Below are positions 47,113-56,560 of a DNA stretch of 64,000 bases, piece after piece. The first letter of the stretch is position 1. Each line of letters starts with the position of its first letter. The stretch lies in NCBI RefSeq assembly GCF_023015905.1, contig NZ_JALKBD010000020.1:1-64000 (forward strand). The letters run 5' to 3'. The DNA is from Arenibacter sp. F20364 (lineage in GTDB: Bacteria > Bacteroidota > Bacteroidia > Flavobacteriales > Flavobacteriaceae). The notes beneath the pieces were generated by a model. It was not told the origin of the DNA, did no database searches, and was given only the letters and a program-made list of their open reading frames with translations. Made by a program: the position numbers and the translations under genes.

Positions 47113-47983
47113 CCATTCATTAAAGGATAAGGTGGCTTTGGTAAGCGGATCTAGCATGGGCATAGGAAAGGCAATAGCCATTGAGTTGGCTCAAAGAGGT
47201 GCAAAAGTGGTCATGAACGGTCGGGAAAAGGATAGACTGGAAAATAGTCGCGAGGAATTGTCCTCAATGGGCTATGATGTAAAAGCTTTTATAGCAGACG
47301 TACGTCTTCCGGATCAATGTGCTTACCTTGTTGATGAAACCATTCGTGGCTATGGGCAGTTGGATATCTTGGTCAACAATGCAGGAATCAGTAGTAGGGG
47401 TTCCTTGGAGGAAATGGTCACTTCCAATTTTATCATGCTTATGGAGACTAATTTTAATGGCTCCGCCTATCTCAGCAAATATGCCCTTGACCATTTAAAA
47501 AAGACTCGCGGACATGTAGTTTTTATTAATAGTGCCGGCGGTTTTAGGGGAATGCCCTATAATTCAGCCTATACCGCATCTAAATTGGCACAGGCGGCCC
47601 TAGTGGACGCTTTACGGATAGAGTGGTATGATTACGGTATCCATGTGGGAATTGCGCATGTTGGCTTTACGGTTAACGATCCTGAAAAAAAAATACTGGA
47701 TATAGATGGTTCATGGATCTATCTGCCGCAAAGAACAAATGTAAACTTGGCATCTCCACAATCCGTTGCCAAAAGCGTTTGTGATATGATCGGGAAAAGA
47801 AAAAAGAGAATTACGTTAACACGTTTGGGGGTTCTGGCCAATTTAATAGTCCGCTATTTTCCTATACTTACCGAATGGATAGTATGGACAAATAGGGAAA
47901 AGATCAAGGAAGAATTTACTTTAATAGGGGGTGAAAAAGCGTATGAAAACACATCGCCCTCCATCTTTCCTAAGGAAGATTAG
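47105..47983 (+). CDS. Short-chain dehydrogenase/reductase
   Basis: A 292-residue SDR. The cofactor motif GSSMGIG (15-21), the NNAG block (near 91) and the active-site YTASK (near 155) with the preceding serine in INSAGG are all present. The C-terminal extension (about 235-292, including NLIVRYFPILTEWIV) contains a hydrophobic helix like that of membrane-associated DHRS7-type SDRs. Start is fixed at the last ATG of the octamer repeat. Likely co-transcribed with the upstream quinone oxidoreductase, but the substrate is unknown. It ends before a long hairpin at 48032-48082. Confidence 0.9.
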   Translation: MKNHSLKDKVALVSGSSMGIGKAIAIELAQRGAKVVMNGREKDRLENSREELSSMGYDVKAFIADVRLPDQCAYLVDETIRGYGQLDILVNNAGISSRGSLEEMVTSNFIMLMETNFNGSAYLSKYALDHLKKTRGHVVFINSAGGFRGMPYNSAYTASKLAQAALVDALRIEWYDYGIHVGIAHVGFTVNDPEKKILDIDGSWIYLPQRTNVNLASPQSVAKSVCDMIGKRKKRITLTRLGVLANLIVRYFPILTEWIVWTNREKIKEEFTLIGGEKAYENTSPSIFPKED

Positions 47984-48031
47984 GCTTACATTATCATAAA
48001 AGATGTCCCTAAGCACGTAAAGGTCTCATAT

Positions 48032-48082
48032 GGTCAATCAACATCCTTTCCCAAAGTTGTTGGGAAAGGATGTTGATTGACC
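48032..48082. terminator. Long perfect hairpin between converging genes
   Basis: A 22-bp perfect stem (GGTCAATCAACATCCTTTCC and partner) with a 7-nt loop, between the SDR gene (ends 47983) and the cytochrome c gene (ends 48124). There is no strong T-tract: CCCCGTTTT on the plus side, and none on the minus side. It may still block transcription in both directions or serve as an RNA-stabilising end. Confidence 0.6.
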
Positions 48083-48123
48083 CCCGTTTTAATGGAATTT
48101 TATTCAAAGTGTCTATTTAGATT

Positions 48124-48726
48124 CTATTTGGCTTCCAGTGCTTGAGGTGTGGATAGTATGGCCGCGGGCACTATATTATCAATCGGTTTAATTGTTTTTA
48201 AATAGGCAAAAATAGCCTTAAGGTCCTCATTGGAAAAATTCCGATATTCGGTCCATGGCATAGGTGGTAACAAAGGTCTTGTACCGTCCATTCCCTTGAA
48301 TTTTCCTTCTTTTATTGCCTTTAAGAATTGGGCCTCGGACCAATTTCCGATTCCGGTTTCATCTGGGGTTAAATTAGCAGCAAAAGAGGTTCCCCAGGGC
48401 CCTACGGCGGCAGTAAGTCCCATGCTGAACAGCACATAAGATTTTGCAGTTTCCTTATCGTAAGGGGGTAGGTTCTCCTGGGAAGGATGCCCTGAGAGTC
48501 TTCTTTCTGGATCAACCTCAGGACCTCTGTCGGTCATGATTTTAGGGGAATGACAATCATTGCAACCTACCGATGCAACCAATTGATGACCTCTCGTAAC
48601 CTTGTCGCCTGCAGTTGTGGACTCTACTTTTGGTATTGCGGCTTTGGCAATTTCTTTTTGCTTGGGTGAATTACAGGAAATATATATTATTCCCAACATG
48701 CTAAATACTAGATAACACTTTTTCAT
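48124..48726 (-). CDS. Lipoprotein c-type cytochrome
   Basis: A 200-residue single-haem cytochrome c anchored as a lipoprotein (YISC18). The haem-binding motif is CNDCH (Cys55, Cys58, His59), and the distal Met ligand is probably in LLPPMPW. Spacing between motif and Met is larger than in small class I cytochromes, and resembles the subunits that accompany sugar dehydrogenases or diheme-like c_cytochromes with a PxPxGPWG-like loop (TAAVGPWGTSFAAN). It would pass electrons in the periplasm; no partner oxidoreductase is adjacent. A downstream long hairpin separates it from the SDR gene. Confidence 0.87.
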   Translation of the reverse strand: MKKCYLVFSMLGIIYISCNSPKQKEIAKAAIPKVESTTAGDKVTRGHQLVASVGCNDCHSPKIMTDRGPEVDPERRLSGHPSQENLPPYDKETAKSYVLFSMGLTAAVGPWGTSFAANLTPDETGIGNWSEAQFLKAIKEGKFKGMDGTRPLLPPMPWTEYRNFSNEDLKAIFAYLKTIKPIDNIVPAAILSTPQALEAK

Positions 48727-49136
48727 ATTTTTTGATTTATAAGTAAAAAACTCAGACTGTCTAGTAGTCCCAATGAAGTTGGATAAATAAGAACTTTGAT
48801 ATGTCGAGTACGAGGTCGACTCGTAATTTACAGATCTGGATTGTCCAGTCTTGTTATGGGATCAAAAATCAACTTGGAATAGACCATGTATATTTGCACA
48901 GTGATAATCCAATTAAAAGGGAGCAAGGGGGGTGTTCTTTCTGAAGGTGACAATACATTAAGGATAATAACCCTTATCAATATATTGGAATAGCGTTCTA
49001 TATGGCGGCCTCTGTTAATGCCTAACAGACTAAAATTAATAAATATTTACATACAAAGTTGAAATATTTTATGGCGCTACATTAAAATGTTTTGACTTGG
49101 CGCAGGACGGGGTTGATGTTTGTTGGATAAGAAATA
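48727..49136. other. Gene-free gap between cytochrome c and ThuA genes
   Basis: About 410 bp with no supported gene. It should hold the cytochrome c promoter (minus strand) at its left side. Apart from a short CGAGT/ACTCG repeat near 48808-48826 and the terminator just beyond 49136 I see nothing. Confidence 0.5.
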
Positions 49137-49142
49137 ACAAAA

Positions 49143-49170
49143 AAGCCAATAGAACAAATTCTATTGGCTT
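49143..49170 (-). terminator. Rho-independent terminator of the MFS-isomerase-ThuA operon
   Basis: A perfect 12-bp stem AAGCCAATAGAA / TTCTATTGGCTT with a 4-nt loop, followed on the minus strand by a run of T. It lies 27 bp after the ThuA stop codon and closes the minus-strand operon. Confidence 0.92.
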
Positions 49171-49196
49171 GGTAAAGATTGGTTGGTTAATTGGTA

Positions 49197-50333
49197 TTAT
49201 TTAAAATCGGTTACTTTTAATTGTTTTTCATCCCAGTATTCGTCCTTTCTAAATTCATAATTAGTAGGATCGTAGGAACCTACCAATTCTACGTTGGTCT
49301 GCGTTGGTACCGACAGATCAAGTGTCCAATACACTGCATTAACAACTAATCTTCTAGTTCCTTCAATAGTAAAATCTACCGCAGAAAAAGCTGTTGAGGT
49401 AAATACCTTTCCTTTTTTTCCACCTGGAATCTGATAGGTTTTTGTCCATGCCACAGGCATAAAAGGCGCACTGACATCTTTTCCATTGTTGTTGGTTTTG
49501 GCCACTTCATCATCGCTAGGTCGCATGCCATAAAACATATCATTTTCGTCATATTCGCCCTTTCTGTTCATAACCTTTCCAAGAATTATGGGCTGGGTAT
49601 CCCCTGGCATCGGTAGGCGTACTTCATAAACGTCGGCGGAGGCCCAAACATCACCGTCAGCAATACTATTGGTAATTCCGGTAGCTTTACCGGCTTCTAC
49701 AACAATTCCCTTGGTACTTTGGTGTTTATGGTGCCCGTGATGGCTTACCCAATTTTCACCTAGAACAAGTCGACCAAATCCACCATTCCATTCTTCCAAA
49801 TCCCCCTTATAGGAGTTTCCATAATGTTTATAATTGGAGACATCCTCATCTTTAAAATTAAAGGCATGTGTAGCCGTTCTAAGCCCAATTACAGGTTTAC
49901 CAGCCATAAGATAATCATCAATGTGTTTCATTTGATCGTCTGGCAAAGCTCTAAACCTCGTAGAAATAATCATTAGGTCCGCACTGTCAAGGGCTTCCAG
50001 GCCAGGGATGTTCTTAACGTAGTTTGCATCTATTATTCCTGGGTGGGCCGGATCCTGTGCAAACAACACTGTACACTTAAAACCATGGTGATTGGATAAT
50101 ATTTTAGCCAATTGCGGCATGGACTCCTCGGATCGATATTCCTCGTCGCCAGAAATAAGGACAATATGCTTTGCATTCGTATCACCGCCTTCAAAAGTAA
50201 GCCATTGGACAGGTGTTTCTGAACTTACTACAGTTGCCATTTCTGTTGATTGGGCCTCTTTTTTCTCTTTACAGGCAAACATAAATAAGCAAACAAGGAT
50301 AGGTAATAGATTTTTCATTGGATAATTTTTCAT
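49197..50333 (-). CDS. ThuA-domain lipoprotein (first copy)
   Basis: A 378-residue lipoprotein (leader LPILVCLFMFACKEK) with a ThuA-like class I glutamine-amidotransferase-fold domain (PF06283). Motifs: HIVLISGDEEYRSEESMP at the start, GLRTATHAF in the centre, GGFGRLVLGENWVSHHGHH, and PVAWTKTYQ near the end. ThuA proteins occur in sugar-use loci (trehalose utilisation, keto-glycoside pathways) and their chemistry is not settled. It is the last gene of the minus-strand operon after the isomerase (32 bp) and the MFS transporter. An alternative ATG at 50318 would also give a good leader. A second copy at 54229-55422 stands in the opposite arm. Confidence 0.9.
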   Translation of the reverse strand: MKNYPMKNLLPILVCLFMFACKEKKEAQSTEMATVVSSETPVQWLTFEGGDTNAKHIVLISGDEEYRSEESMPQLAKILSNHHGFKCTVLFAQDPAHPGIIDANYVKNIPGLEALDSADLMIISTRFRALPDDQMKHIDDYLMAGKPVIGLRTATHAFNFKDEDVSNYKHYGNSYKGDLEEWNGGFGRLVLGENWVSHHGHHKHQSTKGIVVEAGKATGITNSIADGDVWASADVYEVRLPMPGDTQPIILGKVMNRKGEYDENDMFYGMRPSDDEVAKTNNNGKDVSAPFMPVAWTKTYQIPGGKKGKVFTSTAFSAVDFTIEGTRRLVVNAVYWTLDLSVPTQTNVELVGSYDPTNYEFRKDEYWDEKQLKVTDFK

Positions 50334-50365
50334 TATTTCATATTGGATAAATGGAACAGGATGTA

Positions 50366-51208
50366 TTATTTAATACCCATTCCTTCTTTGATCAACTTTA
50401 AGCCTTTGGTATAGATTTCTTCTGAAGGAGAATAATCCCGCCATACATTAATGGCATTGGCAAACTCCGGAATAATGGTGCTAAAAGCCTCTATGGTCAA
50501 CCAACCGTCATATTTTATCTCTTTCAAGGCGGCAAAGACTTCATGCCAATGCACTTGTCCACTTCCGGGCGTACCCCTATCGTTCTCGCTGATATGCACG
50601 TGCTTTAAATGGTGAGCGATGGTCCTAATGGCTTGGCCCTGACTTTTTTCTTCAATATTGGCATGGTGTGTATCGAACATTGCGCCTAAATTGGGATGGT
50701 TTACCTGCTGGACCATACTGCCAAGGTCTGCCATAGTGTTGTATAGGTAACATTCAAATCTGTTCACGGCTTCAGGAGTAAGCATAATATTAGCTTTTTG
50801 GGCATATTCGGCCGCTTTATAAAGCATCTCATTGCTCCACTGTTTTTCCTGTAGTGTAGGTGGTTGGCGTGTAAATAGGGCAAAGGTGGAATGAAAAGGA
50901 CCGCATATCACTTCAACATTGGCCGCTGCGGCCATATCAATGGTCCACTTCAATTGATCCAAGCCTGCTTCCCTAGTCTTTTGATCGGGGCTCGCAATAT
51001 TTTGTTCTGGTGATAATGCACCAACAGCAGTTACCCCCATATTGATATTGGAGAAATGATTGCCCAATTTGCTATAGTGCTTTTCATCCCCCTCACCTAA
51101 AAACAATTCAATACCATCGTAACCTGTTTTTTTTAGGGTATCAACAATATCAAAGTGTTGCTCTGTGACATGGTTAGTCCAGAGCAACATATTCATTCCA
51201 ATTTTCAT
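50366..51208 (-). CDS. Sugar phosphate isomerase/epimerase-family TIM barrel (hydroxypyruvate isomerase-like)
   Basis: A 280-residue cytosolic AP_endonuc_2-type barrel (PF01261). MKIGMNMLLWTN opens the barrel, EAVNRFECY and LGAMFDTHHANIEE carry metal ligands, KHVHISENDRGTPGSGQVHW holds the substrate site, and WLTIEAF ends with the catalytic Glu. This pattern is like 3-keto-sugar epimerases (D-psicose/tagatose 3-epimerase relatives) and hydroxypyruvate isomerase. It lies 19 bp after the MFS transporter gene and 32 bp before the ThuA gene. The sugar is unknown. Confidence 0.88.
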   Translation of the reverse strand: MKIGMNMLLWTNHVTEQHFDIVDTLKKTGYDGIELFLGEGDEKHYSKLGNHFSNINMGVTAVGALSPEQNIASPDQKTREAGLDQLKWTIDMAAAANVEVICGPFHSTFALFTRQPPTLQEKQWSNEMLYKAAEYAQKANIMLTPEAVNRFECYLYNTMADLGSMVQQVNHPNLGAMFDTHHANIEEKSQGQAIRTIAHHLKHVHISENDRGTPGSGQVHWHEVFAALKEIKYDGWLTIEAFSTIIPEFANAINVWRDYSPSEEIYTKGLKLIKEGMGIK

Positions 51209-51227
51209 GCTTTATTATTATGAATTT

Positions 51228-52496
51228 TTAATAGTCTGTTACAGGTTGACCACTTGTAGCTTCAGCGGCATTGGTGCTTTTTCGTTTTTTGACCCAAAAC
51301 CACAGTATGGTAAATAGGACGATCAAAATAGCGGGAAAGGCAACCATAGTTCCCAATGTGGCCTGTCCGGAAACAAGTTCCAATTCATCGCCTGTAAATC
51401 CTGCGGCAGCTGCTTCGGCTTTGTCGGCATCGATCCATCCACCAATAATAGGTTGGAATATGGAGGAGGAGAACATACCTACCGCTCCAATAATGGACAT
51501 TCCCAAGGCACCACTTTTTGGTATTTTATCAGCAATAAATCCAATCATATTTGGCCAGAAATAGGCTATTCCCAGTGCAAAAAAGATGGCCGCAACATAG
51601 GCCATGGTTCCAGTTTGGGTGCTGAAAAGATAGATTCCTATTGTGGCTAAAACAGCTGAGCCCAAAAGTACTCCAGTTTGATCGAATTTGTGAACTACCT
51701 CACCGCCAAAATAACGGGCTACTGCCATTAGTCCAGTTACCAGGGCCAAAATAATCATAGGTTCTGCACCGCTCTTGGCCAAGATTAGCCCCACCCATTG
51801 TTGTGGGCCAAATTCAGATATAGCGGTCAAAGACATACAAACTATCATAAATATGAATAAGGGGGAGACCATGGCTTTTAAATTACCACTAAGTGTGGCA
51901 GCTGCTTCAATTTTAGCTTTTGGCCAGGATTGTCCAAAGTACAAATAAGCGTAGATCAAGGTCGGAATCATTATAACCCATATTTGTGTCTCCCAACTTA
52001 AGCCTGCATCGGTCATAAATTTGGATACAAGACTACCGATTACAATACCTCCAGGGAACCACATGTGGAAACGGTTCATCATTCTGCTCATCCTTGTGCC
52101 TGAGTAGGCGTCGGCAATCATCGGGTTACAAGCGGCTTCGGTACATCCGTTGCCCAGACCGATCAATAGGGTGGAAATAAGCAAGCCCACATAACTGCCA
52201 GAATAAATGGTTAAAATAATTCCCAAAGCGTGTGCAAAAAATGCAAACTGCATAATGGCCTTTCCGCCTACCTTATGGTAAATCAATCCTCCGATAACCA
52301 TGGATATCGGAAAACCGAAAAACCACATTGAATTAATAAATCCCAGTTGTTCGGCGCTTAAACTTAGTTCTTCTCCTAGCTGCGGGAGGATCCCGGCTCT
52401 AATGCTAAAAGAAAATGCGGTGGTAATTAATGCAAAACAGCTTCCGTAAAAGAGCCTATTGGCATTAGTTTTTTGTTGATCATTTGAATTTTCCAT
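51228..52496 (-). CDS. MFS transporter (sugar importer)
   Basis: A 422-residue, 12-span major facilitator. The characteristic loop after TM2 reads GGLIYHKVGGKA, with the repeat in the second half GGEVVHKFDQTG. TM segments include FALITTAFSFSIRAGIL, LGIILTIYSGSYVGLLI and FPAILIVLFTILWFWV. The AEAAAAGFTGDELEL stretch is a loop before the last spans. It is the first gene of the minus-strand arm, so it most likely imports the sugar that the isomerase, ThuA, and divergent operon act on. Transport mode (symport with proton or sodium) cannot be read from sequence alone. Confidence 0.92.
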   Translation of the reverse strand: MENSNDQQKTNANRLFYGSCFALITTAFSFSIRAGILPQLGEELSLSAEQLGFINSMWFFGFPISMVIGGLIYHKVGGKAIMQFAFFAHALGIILTIYSGSYVGLLISTLLIGLGNGCTEAACNPMIADAYSGTRMSRMMNRFHMWFPGGIVIGSLVSKFMTDAGLSWETQIWVIMIPTLIYAYLYFGQSWPKAKIEAAATLSGNLKAMVSPLFIFMIVCMSLTAISEFGPQQWVGLILAKSGAEPMIILALVTGLMAVARYFGGEVVHKFDQTGVLLGSAVLATIGIYLFSTQTGTMAYVAAIFFALGIAYFWPNMIGFIADKIPKSGALGMSIIGAVGMFSSSIFQPIIGGWIDADKAEAAAAGFTGDELELVSGQATLGTMVAFPAILIVLFTILWFWVKKRKSTNAAEATSGQPVTDY

Positions 52497-53033
52497 TGGT
52501 TGTAATAGATTTTTAATTAGATGGTGTATTATTTAATTTTTGATTTCAGCGTATAAGTTTAATCTCTTTTTTACAATAATCATAATTTATTTTTAATTGT
52601 TTTGTCAAATAGGAAAATAATGACTGACTATTTTGCGCTTTTATTACTGGTCTCCAATCTATTTGTCCACAGCAATTTTAGGAACCTTTCGATTTTAAAA
52701 ATTAAAAGCTGATAAATTTAAACTTTAAAGGTTTTTAAAAGTTCCTATATCATACTAAATGGTGGTACTTTTTTGTCTTTAGTATAATATACATTCCTCG
52801 ACCTTGAGTGCTAATTGTTTTATACCTTAATATATGTATATTAAATAGGGACGTACTATTTTGATTTTTGTAGAGAAGAGGAGGTGTTCATTAGGGGGAG
52901 GATAAAATATGCTTATAATTTCAGTTTTAATCAATGATAAATTTGGCAGGATAGGCTGTTCTTGGGTGTTCTGGTATCACCTCTAATAAAATAAATGGCA
53001 GAGTTCGGCTTTGTTTCCAATATATTTACAAAA
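52497..53033. promoter_or_regulatory. Promoter region of the MFS operon with two inverted repeats
   Basis: A 537-bp gene-free region. ATACTAAA (52752-52759) and TTTAGTAT (52788-52795) form an inverted repeat with a 28-nt spacer. TTAATATA/TATATTAA (52827-52844) form a compact one. Both may be regulator sites for the cluster, for instance for the adjacent AraC protein, though AraC-type sites are usually direct repeats. No gene or clear RNA structure seen. Confidence 0.4.
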
Positions 53034-53918
53034 CTAGGATATGCTGGTTTTTATATTTAAGAACAACTTGCGATATTCATGAGGGCTCATATGCACGATT
53101 GCTTTGAACTGTCTGTTGAAATTGGACAAGGCATTAAAACCACATTCATAGCTTATTTGGGAAATATTGAAATTATCTTCCAGTAATAATTTGCGAGAAT
53201 GCCCGATCCGGATTTCGTTTACAAAACGGGTAAAGGTCTTATTGGCCCTAGGTTTAAAATATCTACAGAAGGATGTGGTGGTCATATTTAGCATTTCCGA
53301 TATTTCTTCCAAGGATATTTTGGTTTTAAAATTGGTCATGACATAGTCATATACTATACGCATTTTATCCGCGTCATCCCCTTTAAAAACATTGGTGTAT
53401 CCTGGGCTGGACAGTAGATTGTATTCTTCACTATTGGCCAGTATGTCTATTATTTCAAGTAGTTTTATGATTCTTCGGAATCCTTGCTCGTTATTAATTT
53501 TAAGTAAAAGTTTATTTATTTTATTTCGGGTCTCCCCGTAAAATTCCATACCTCTGACCGAATTTTCAACAAACTTGTTTACATTATAAAACTCCTCTTT
53601 GCCCAATAACGATTCGCTAAAAAGATCGTGGTCAAAATAAATTACCAAACCTCTGGTAGAGAGTTTGCTGTTCTTGTTAAAATAAACATCATCACTCCGC
53701 CATAAATGAGGTAAGTTAGGGCCAGTGACCACTAGATCTCCTTTTTCAAAAGATTGAACATGGTCCCCAACAAAGCGCGTTCCTTTTCCTTCTGCAATTA
53801 AGGATATTTGGAAGTCCGGGTGAAAGTGCCAATTTGGATTGAAGTAGGGTCCTACCATATCCTTAAAAATAAAAGTTTCTTTGGTTGTTAGCGTTTTTTC
53901 AATGTTGGGGGTACTCAT
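53034..53918 (-). CDS. AraC-family transcriptional regulator with cupin domain
   Basis: A 294-residue regulator. The N-terminal cupin (about 15-110) includes FNPNWHFHPDFQISLIAEGKG, with His residues that could bind sugar. A helical linker follows, then two helix-turn-helix motifs (about 190-285): ISLEEISEMLNMTTTSFCRYF and NISQISYECGFNALSNFNRQF. It lies between the two arms of the carbohydrate cluster and is most likely its regulator, responding to the imported sugar. It diverges from the plus-strand arm and is co-directional with the MFS operon, separated by 537 bp. Confidence 0.92.
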   Translation of the reverse strand: MSTPNIEKTLTTKETFIFKDMVGPYFNPNWHFHPDFQISLIAEGKGTRFVGDHVQSFEKGDLVVTGPNLPHLWRSDDVYFNKNSKLSTRGLVIYFDHDLFSESLLGKEEFYNVNKFVENSVRGMEFYGETRNKINKLLLKINNEQGFRRIIKLLEIIDILANSEEYNLLSSPGYTNVFKGDDADKMRIVYDYVMTNFKTKISLEEISEMLNMTTTSFCRYFKPRANKTFTRFVNEIRIGHSRKLLLEDNFNISQISYECGFNALSNFNRQFKAIVHMSPHEYRKLFLNIKTSIS

Positions 53919-54228
53919 AAATTTCCGGTTTGAATTCTATTTTGGCTAATTTATGACAAAAAAGTGTCATCTTTTAGTAAGATATAGGGAATATTCAAAC
54001 AGATAGTATTTTAGATTTGTAGAGCTAAGTTTTTATTGTCAAATTTTAGAGCAATAATTTTTATGGATAGTTCATAAAAAGTGATAATAAATTTAGATAT
54101 TGACAAACAATATGGCTTAGTGGACCCGTTGGAAATGAATGGGATTTTTAAACCTTGATTTTCGCTAACATTGGAAGGTTTGGTGTTGAAAATAGTTCAC
54201 TTATCGGGTATTTAAGATTTGTAATTTT
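53919..54228. other. Divergent promoter region, AraC and plus-strand arm
   Basis: A 310-bp AT-rich gap. ATGACA/TGTCAT (53954-53971) is an inverted repeat 36 bp before the AraC start, a possible autoregulatory site. No gene seen. Confidence 0.4.
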
Positions 54229-55422
54229 ATGTTGGAATCATTAATTTACGGGTATTCTTTTTTTGTGAAGAACACGAGAAATGCTATATGGTCTATGGTG
54301 GTAGTTGGCGTGTCTGTTTCTTGTGGAAATAAAGATAGCAAAACCAGTACAATTTTGGTAGGGGGACCTTCGGAGCAATTCATGGCGCAAGCCGACATGT
54401 TGGAATTGGATAATGGTCGTCTTGCTATGACAGGGGAAGATATCAACGGAGAAAGAAGTGCTGACGAATACCGTATAACATACAATGGTATAGAAGGTCC
54501 TGGTAAAGGAAAGCATATTGTTTTCATTGCCACGGATCACGAGTATAGGGGAGAAGAAACCTTACCGGCATTGGCTAAGATTTTGGCCAAAAGATATGGT
54601 TTCAGATGTACGGTGGTCTGGGCTTTGGACGATAATGGCAATATACTTCCAGGAGGGTCGGACCTTAAAGGCCTCGATGTTCTTAAAGGGGCAGACCTTA
54701 TGGTCATGTTTATGAGGTTTGCAAATTTTGAAGATTCCCAGATGCAACATATTGATGACTACCTAAATAGAGGAGGGGCTGTAATAGGTTTAAGGACTTC
54801 TACACATGCCTTTAAAAATGCGGATAATCCCAGTTGGAAGCACTATGACTATAAATATGGAGGCGAAAAGGAGGCTTGGCACGGGGGTTTTGGAGAGGTG
54901 GTTCTAGGGGAGACCTGGGTAGGCCACTATGGTAAGAACCATCAGCAGGCGTCCAAACTGATTATGGAAGAAGAGAATAAGGAACATCCTATAATGCGCG
55001 GAGTACAAAATGCATGGGCGCAATGTGGAGGCTATAATGCCTACCCCCAAGGTAAGGATTTGAAGATATTGGCCAGGGGAAGGGTGTTGAACGGAATGAC
55101 ACCGGATGCTGCGCCGGACACTAGCAAGGAAGAACTTCCTGTTGCTTGGGTTAGAACTTACCAATTGGAATCCGGTAAACCCGGACGTGCCTTTACAACT
55201 ACCCATGGGGCTTCAGAAGATATTCTTAGTGAGGGATTTAGAAGAATGCTTATCAATGCCTGTTTTTGGGGATTGGAAATGGAACAAGAGATTAAAGCGG
55301 ATAATCCAATAGAGTTTGTGGGGGGGTATGAGCCAACTACGTTTAATTTTGAGGGGTACCAGAAAAATGTAAAACCGTCCGACCTAAAGGGTTGGGAATC
55401 GGTAATAATGCCAAGAAAATAA
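54229..55422 (+). CDS. ThuA-domain lipoprotein (second copy)
   Basis: A 397-residue homologue of the ThuA protein at 49197-50333 with the same blocks: HIVFIATDHEYRGEETLP, GLRTSTHAF, GGFGEVVLGETWVGHYG, and PVAWVRTYQ. From the ATG at 54229 the leader is odd, with a hydrophobic piece before a basic one. A GTG start at 54265 would give a clean lipoprotein leader (VKNTRNAIWSMVVVGVSVSC), so that may be the true start. It heads the plus-strand operon (next gene 23 bp away). Two ThuA lipoproteins in one cluster hint at related but distinct steps or substrates. Confidence 0.9.
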   Translation: MLESLIYGYSFFVKNTRNAIWSMVVVGVSVSCGNKDSKTSTILVGGPSEQFMAQADMLELDNGRLAMTGEDINGERSADEYRITYNGIEGPGKGKHIVFIATDHEYRGEETLPALAKILAKRYGFRCTVVWALDDNGNILPGGSDLKGLDVLKGADLMVMFMRFANFEDSQMQHIDDYLNRGGAVIGLRTSTHAFKNADNPSWKHYDYKYGGEKEAWHGGFGEVVLGETWVGHYGKNHQQASKLIMEEENKEHPIMRGVQNAWAQCGGYNAYPQGKDLKILARGRVLNGMTPDAAPDTSKEELPVAWVRTYQLESGKPGRAFTTTHGASEDILSEGFRRMLINACFWGLEMEQEIKADNPIEFVGGYEPTTFNFEGYQKNVKPSDLKGWESVIMPRK

Positions 55423-55445
55423 TATAACGAATAAAAACTACTGTT

Positions 55446-56495
55446 ATGCCAGAAAACAATTATCCTAAACTCCACAACGCTTCGTGGCCCGGTGTGGTAG
55501 GAAAAGGACCTGATTCAGAGCCACCAATCTCCATTGATACCATGATAGAGCTCACGGCCAATGCGGAGGTAAACGGGGTTAAATTTGATGGATTCGATCT
55601 TTTTGCTGCAGATCCACATTTGGATATAGATTCCAATGATGATGGTATTAAAAAAATGGCCGATAAGGCGAGATCCAAAAATCTTGAAATCGGAAGTTTG
55701 GTAGCCCCGGTCTGGGCAGGAACCGGTGGAGGCTCCGCAATGGGGTCTCGTGAAGAACGAAATCAATTTGTAACCCAGGTTCGCAAGGCTTGTATTATAG
55801 GTAAAAAACTGCGTGATCTAGGGATACGTCCCAATGGAGTTATTAGAATAGATTCGTCCGTTGATCCACATAGTTGGGCAGCCGATCCGGTTGCCAATAC
55901 TAAATTAATTGCACAAACTTTCCGAGAAGCTTGTGATGTGGCCGCCGATTACGGCGAGTCCTTAGCTGCCGAAGGTGAAATTTGCTGGGGAGGAATGCAT
56001 GGTTGGAAGACCATGGTGAACACCTTAGAGGCCGTTGATAGGCCTAACATTGGATTTCAGGCCGATATGGCGCATACCTTGTTGTATCTATTGGGATATA
56101 ATAAGGAAGACGAAAGAATATTGCCCAAAGACTTCGATTGGAACGACCGGGCAACATTGACCGAAGGTCTTAAGACCATTACTGCTGCCCTTCGTCCATG
56201 GACCATTGATTTTCACGTGGCCCAAAATGATGGAACAGTGTTCGGGTCTGGTTCTCACGACAAGACTGGAAGGCATTGTCAGGCTACGGATCCAAATGGA
56301 AAATTGGACATAGCTGTGGATGCAGGCCATTGGCTGCGGGATGAAAACGGTGTCCTGACCAAAAAGATAAGACACATATGCTGGGATGGATGTATGTTTC
56401 CCAATGAGGTTATGATGCAGCCCAAGACTTGGAACGATATTTTAGGGGCCATGATAAAAGTCCGTGAAATGCATGGTTGGTACGAGGCACCTTAA
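55446..56495 (+). CDS. Xylose-isomerase-like TIM barrel (sugar isomerase/epimerase)
   Basis: A 349-residue cytosolic barrel of the xylose isomerase-like superfamily, longer than the usual AP_endonuc_2 members. Metal-binding blocks are [39 protein letters not shown] and [12 protein letters not shown]. The start [18 protein letters not shown] and the C-terminal [14 protein letters not shown] are unlike the sister gene at 50366, so the two are not recent duplicates. It lies 23 bp after the ThuA gene. It probably isomerises a keto-sugar produced by the oxidoreductases in this operon (inferred). Confidence 0.85.
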   Translation: MPENNYPKLHNASWPGVVGKGPDSEPPISIDTMIELTANAEVNGVKFDGFDLFAADPHLDIDSNDDGIKKMADKARSKNLEIGSLVAPVWAGTGGGSAMGSREERNQFVTQVRKACIIGKKLRDLGIRPNGVIRIDSSVDPHSWAADPVANTKLIAQTFREACDVAADYGESLAAEGEICWGGMHGWKTMVNTLEAVDRPNIGFQADMAHTLLYLLGYNKEDERILPKDFDWNDRATLTEGLKTITAALRPWTIDFHVAQNDGTVFGSGSHDKTGRHCQATDPNGKLDIAVDAGHWLRDENGVLTKKIRHICWDGCMFPNEVMMQPKTWNDILGAMIKVREMHGWYEAP

Positions 56496-56560
56496 GATAT
56501 GTGGTCCACATTATAATTTTTAAAGCTGAAATTTTAATTTAAAATAAAAATAGAGTATTC

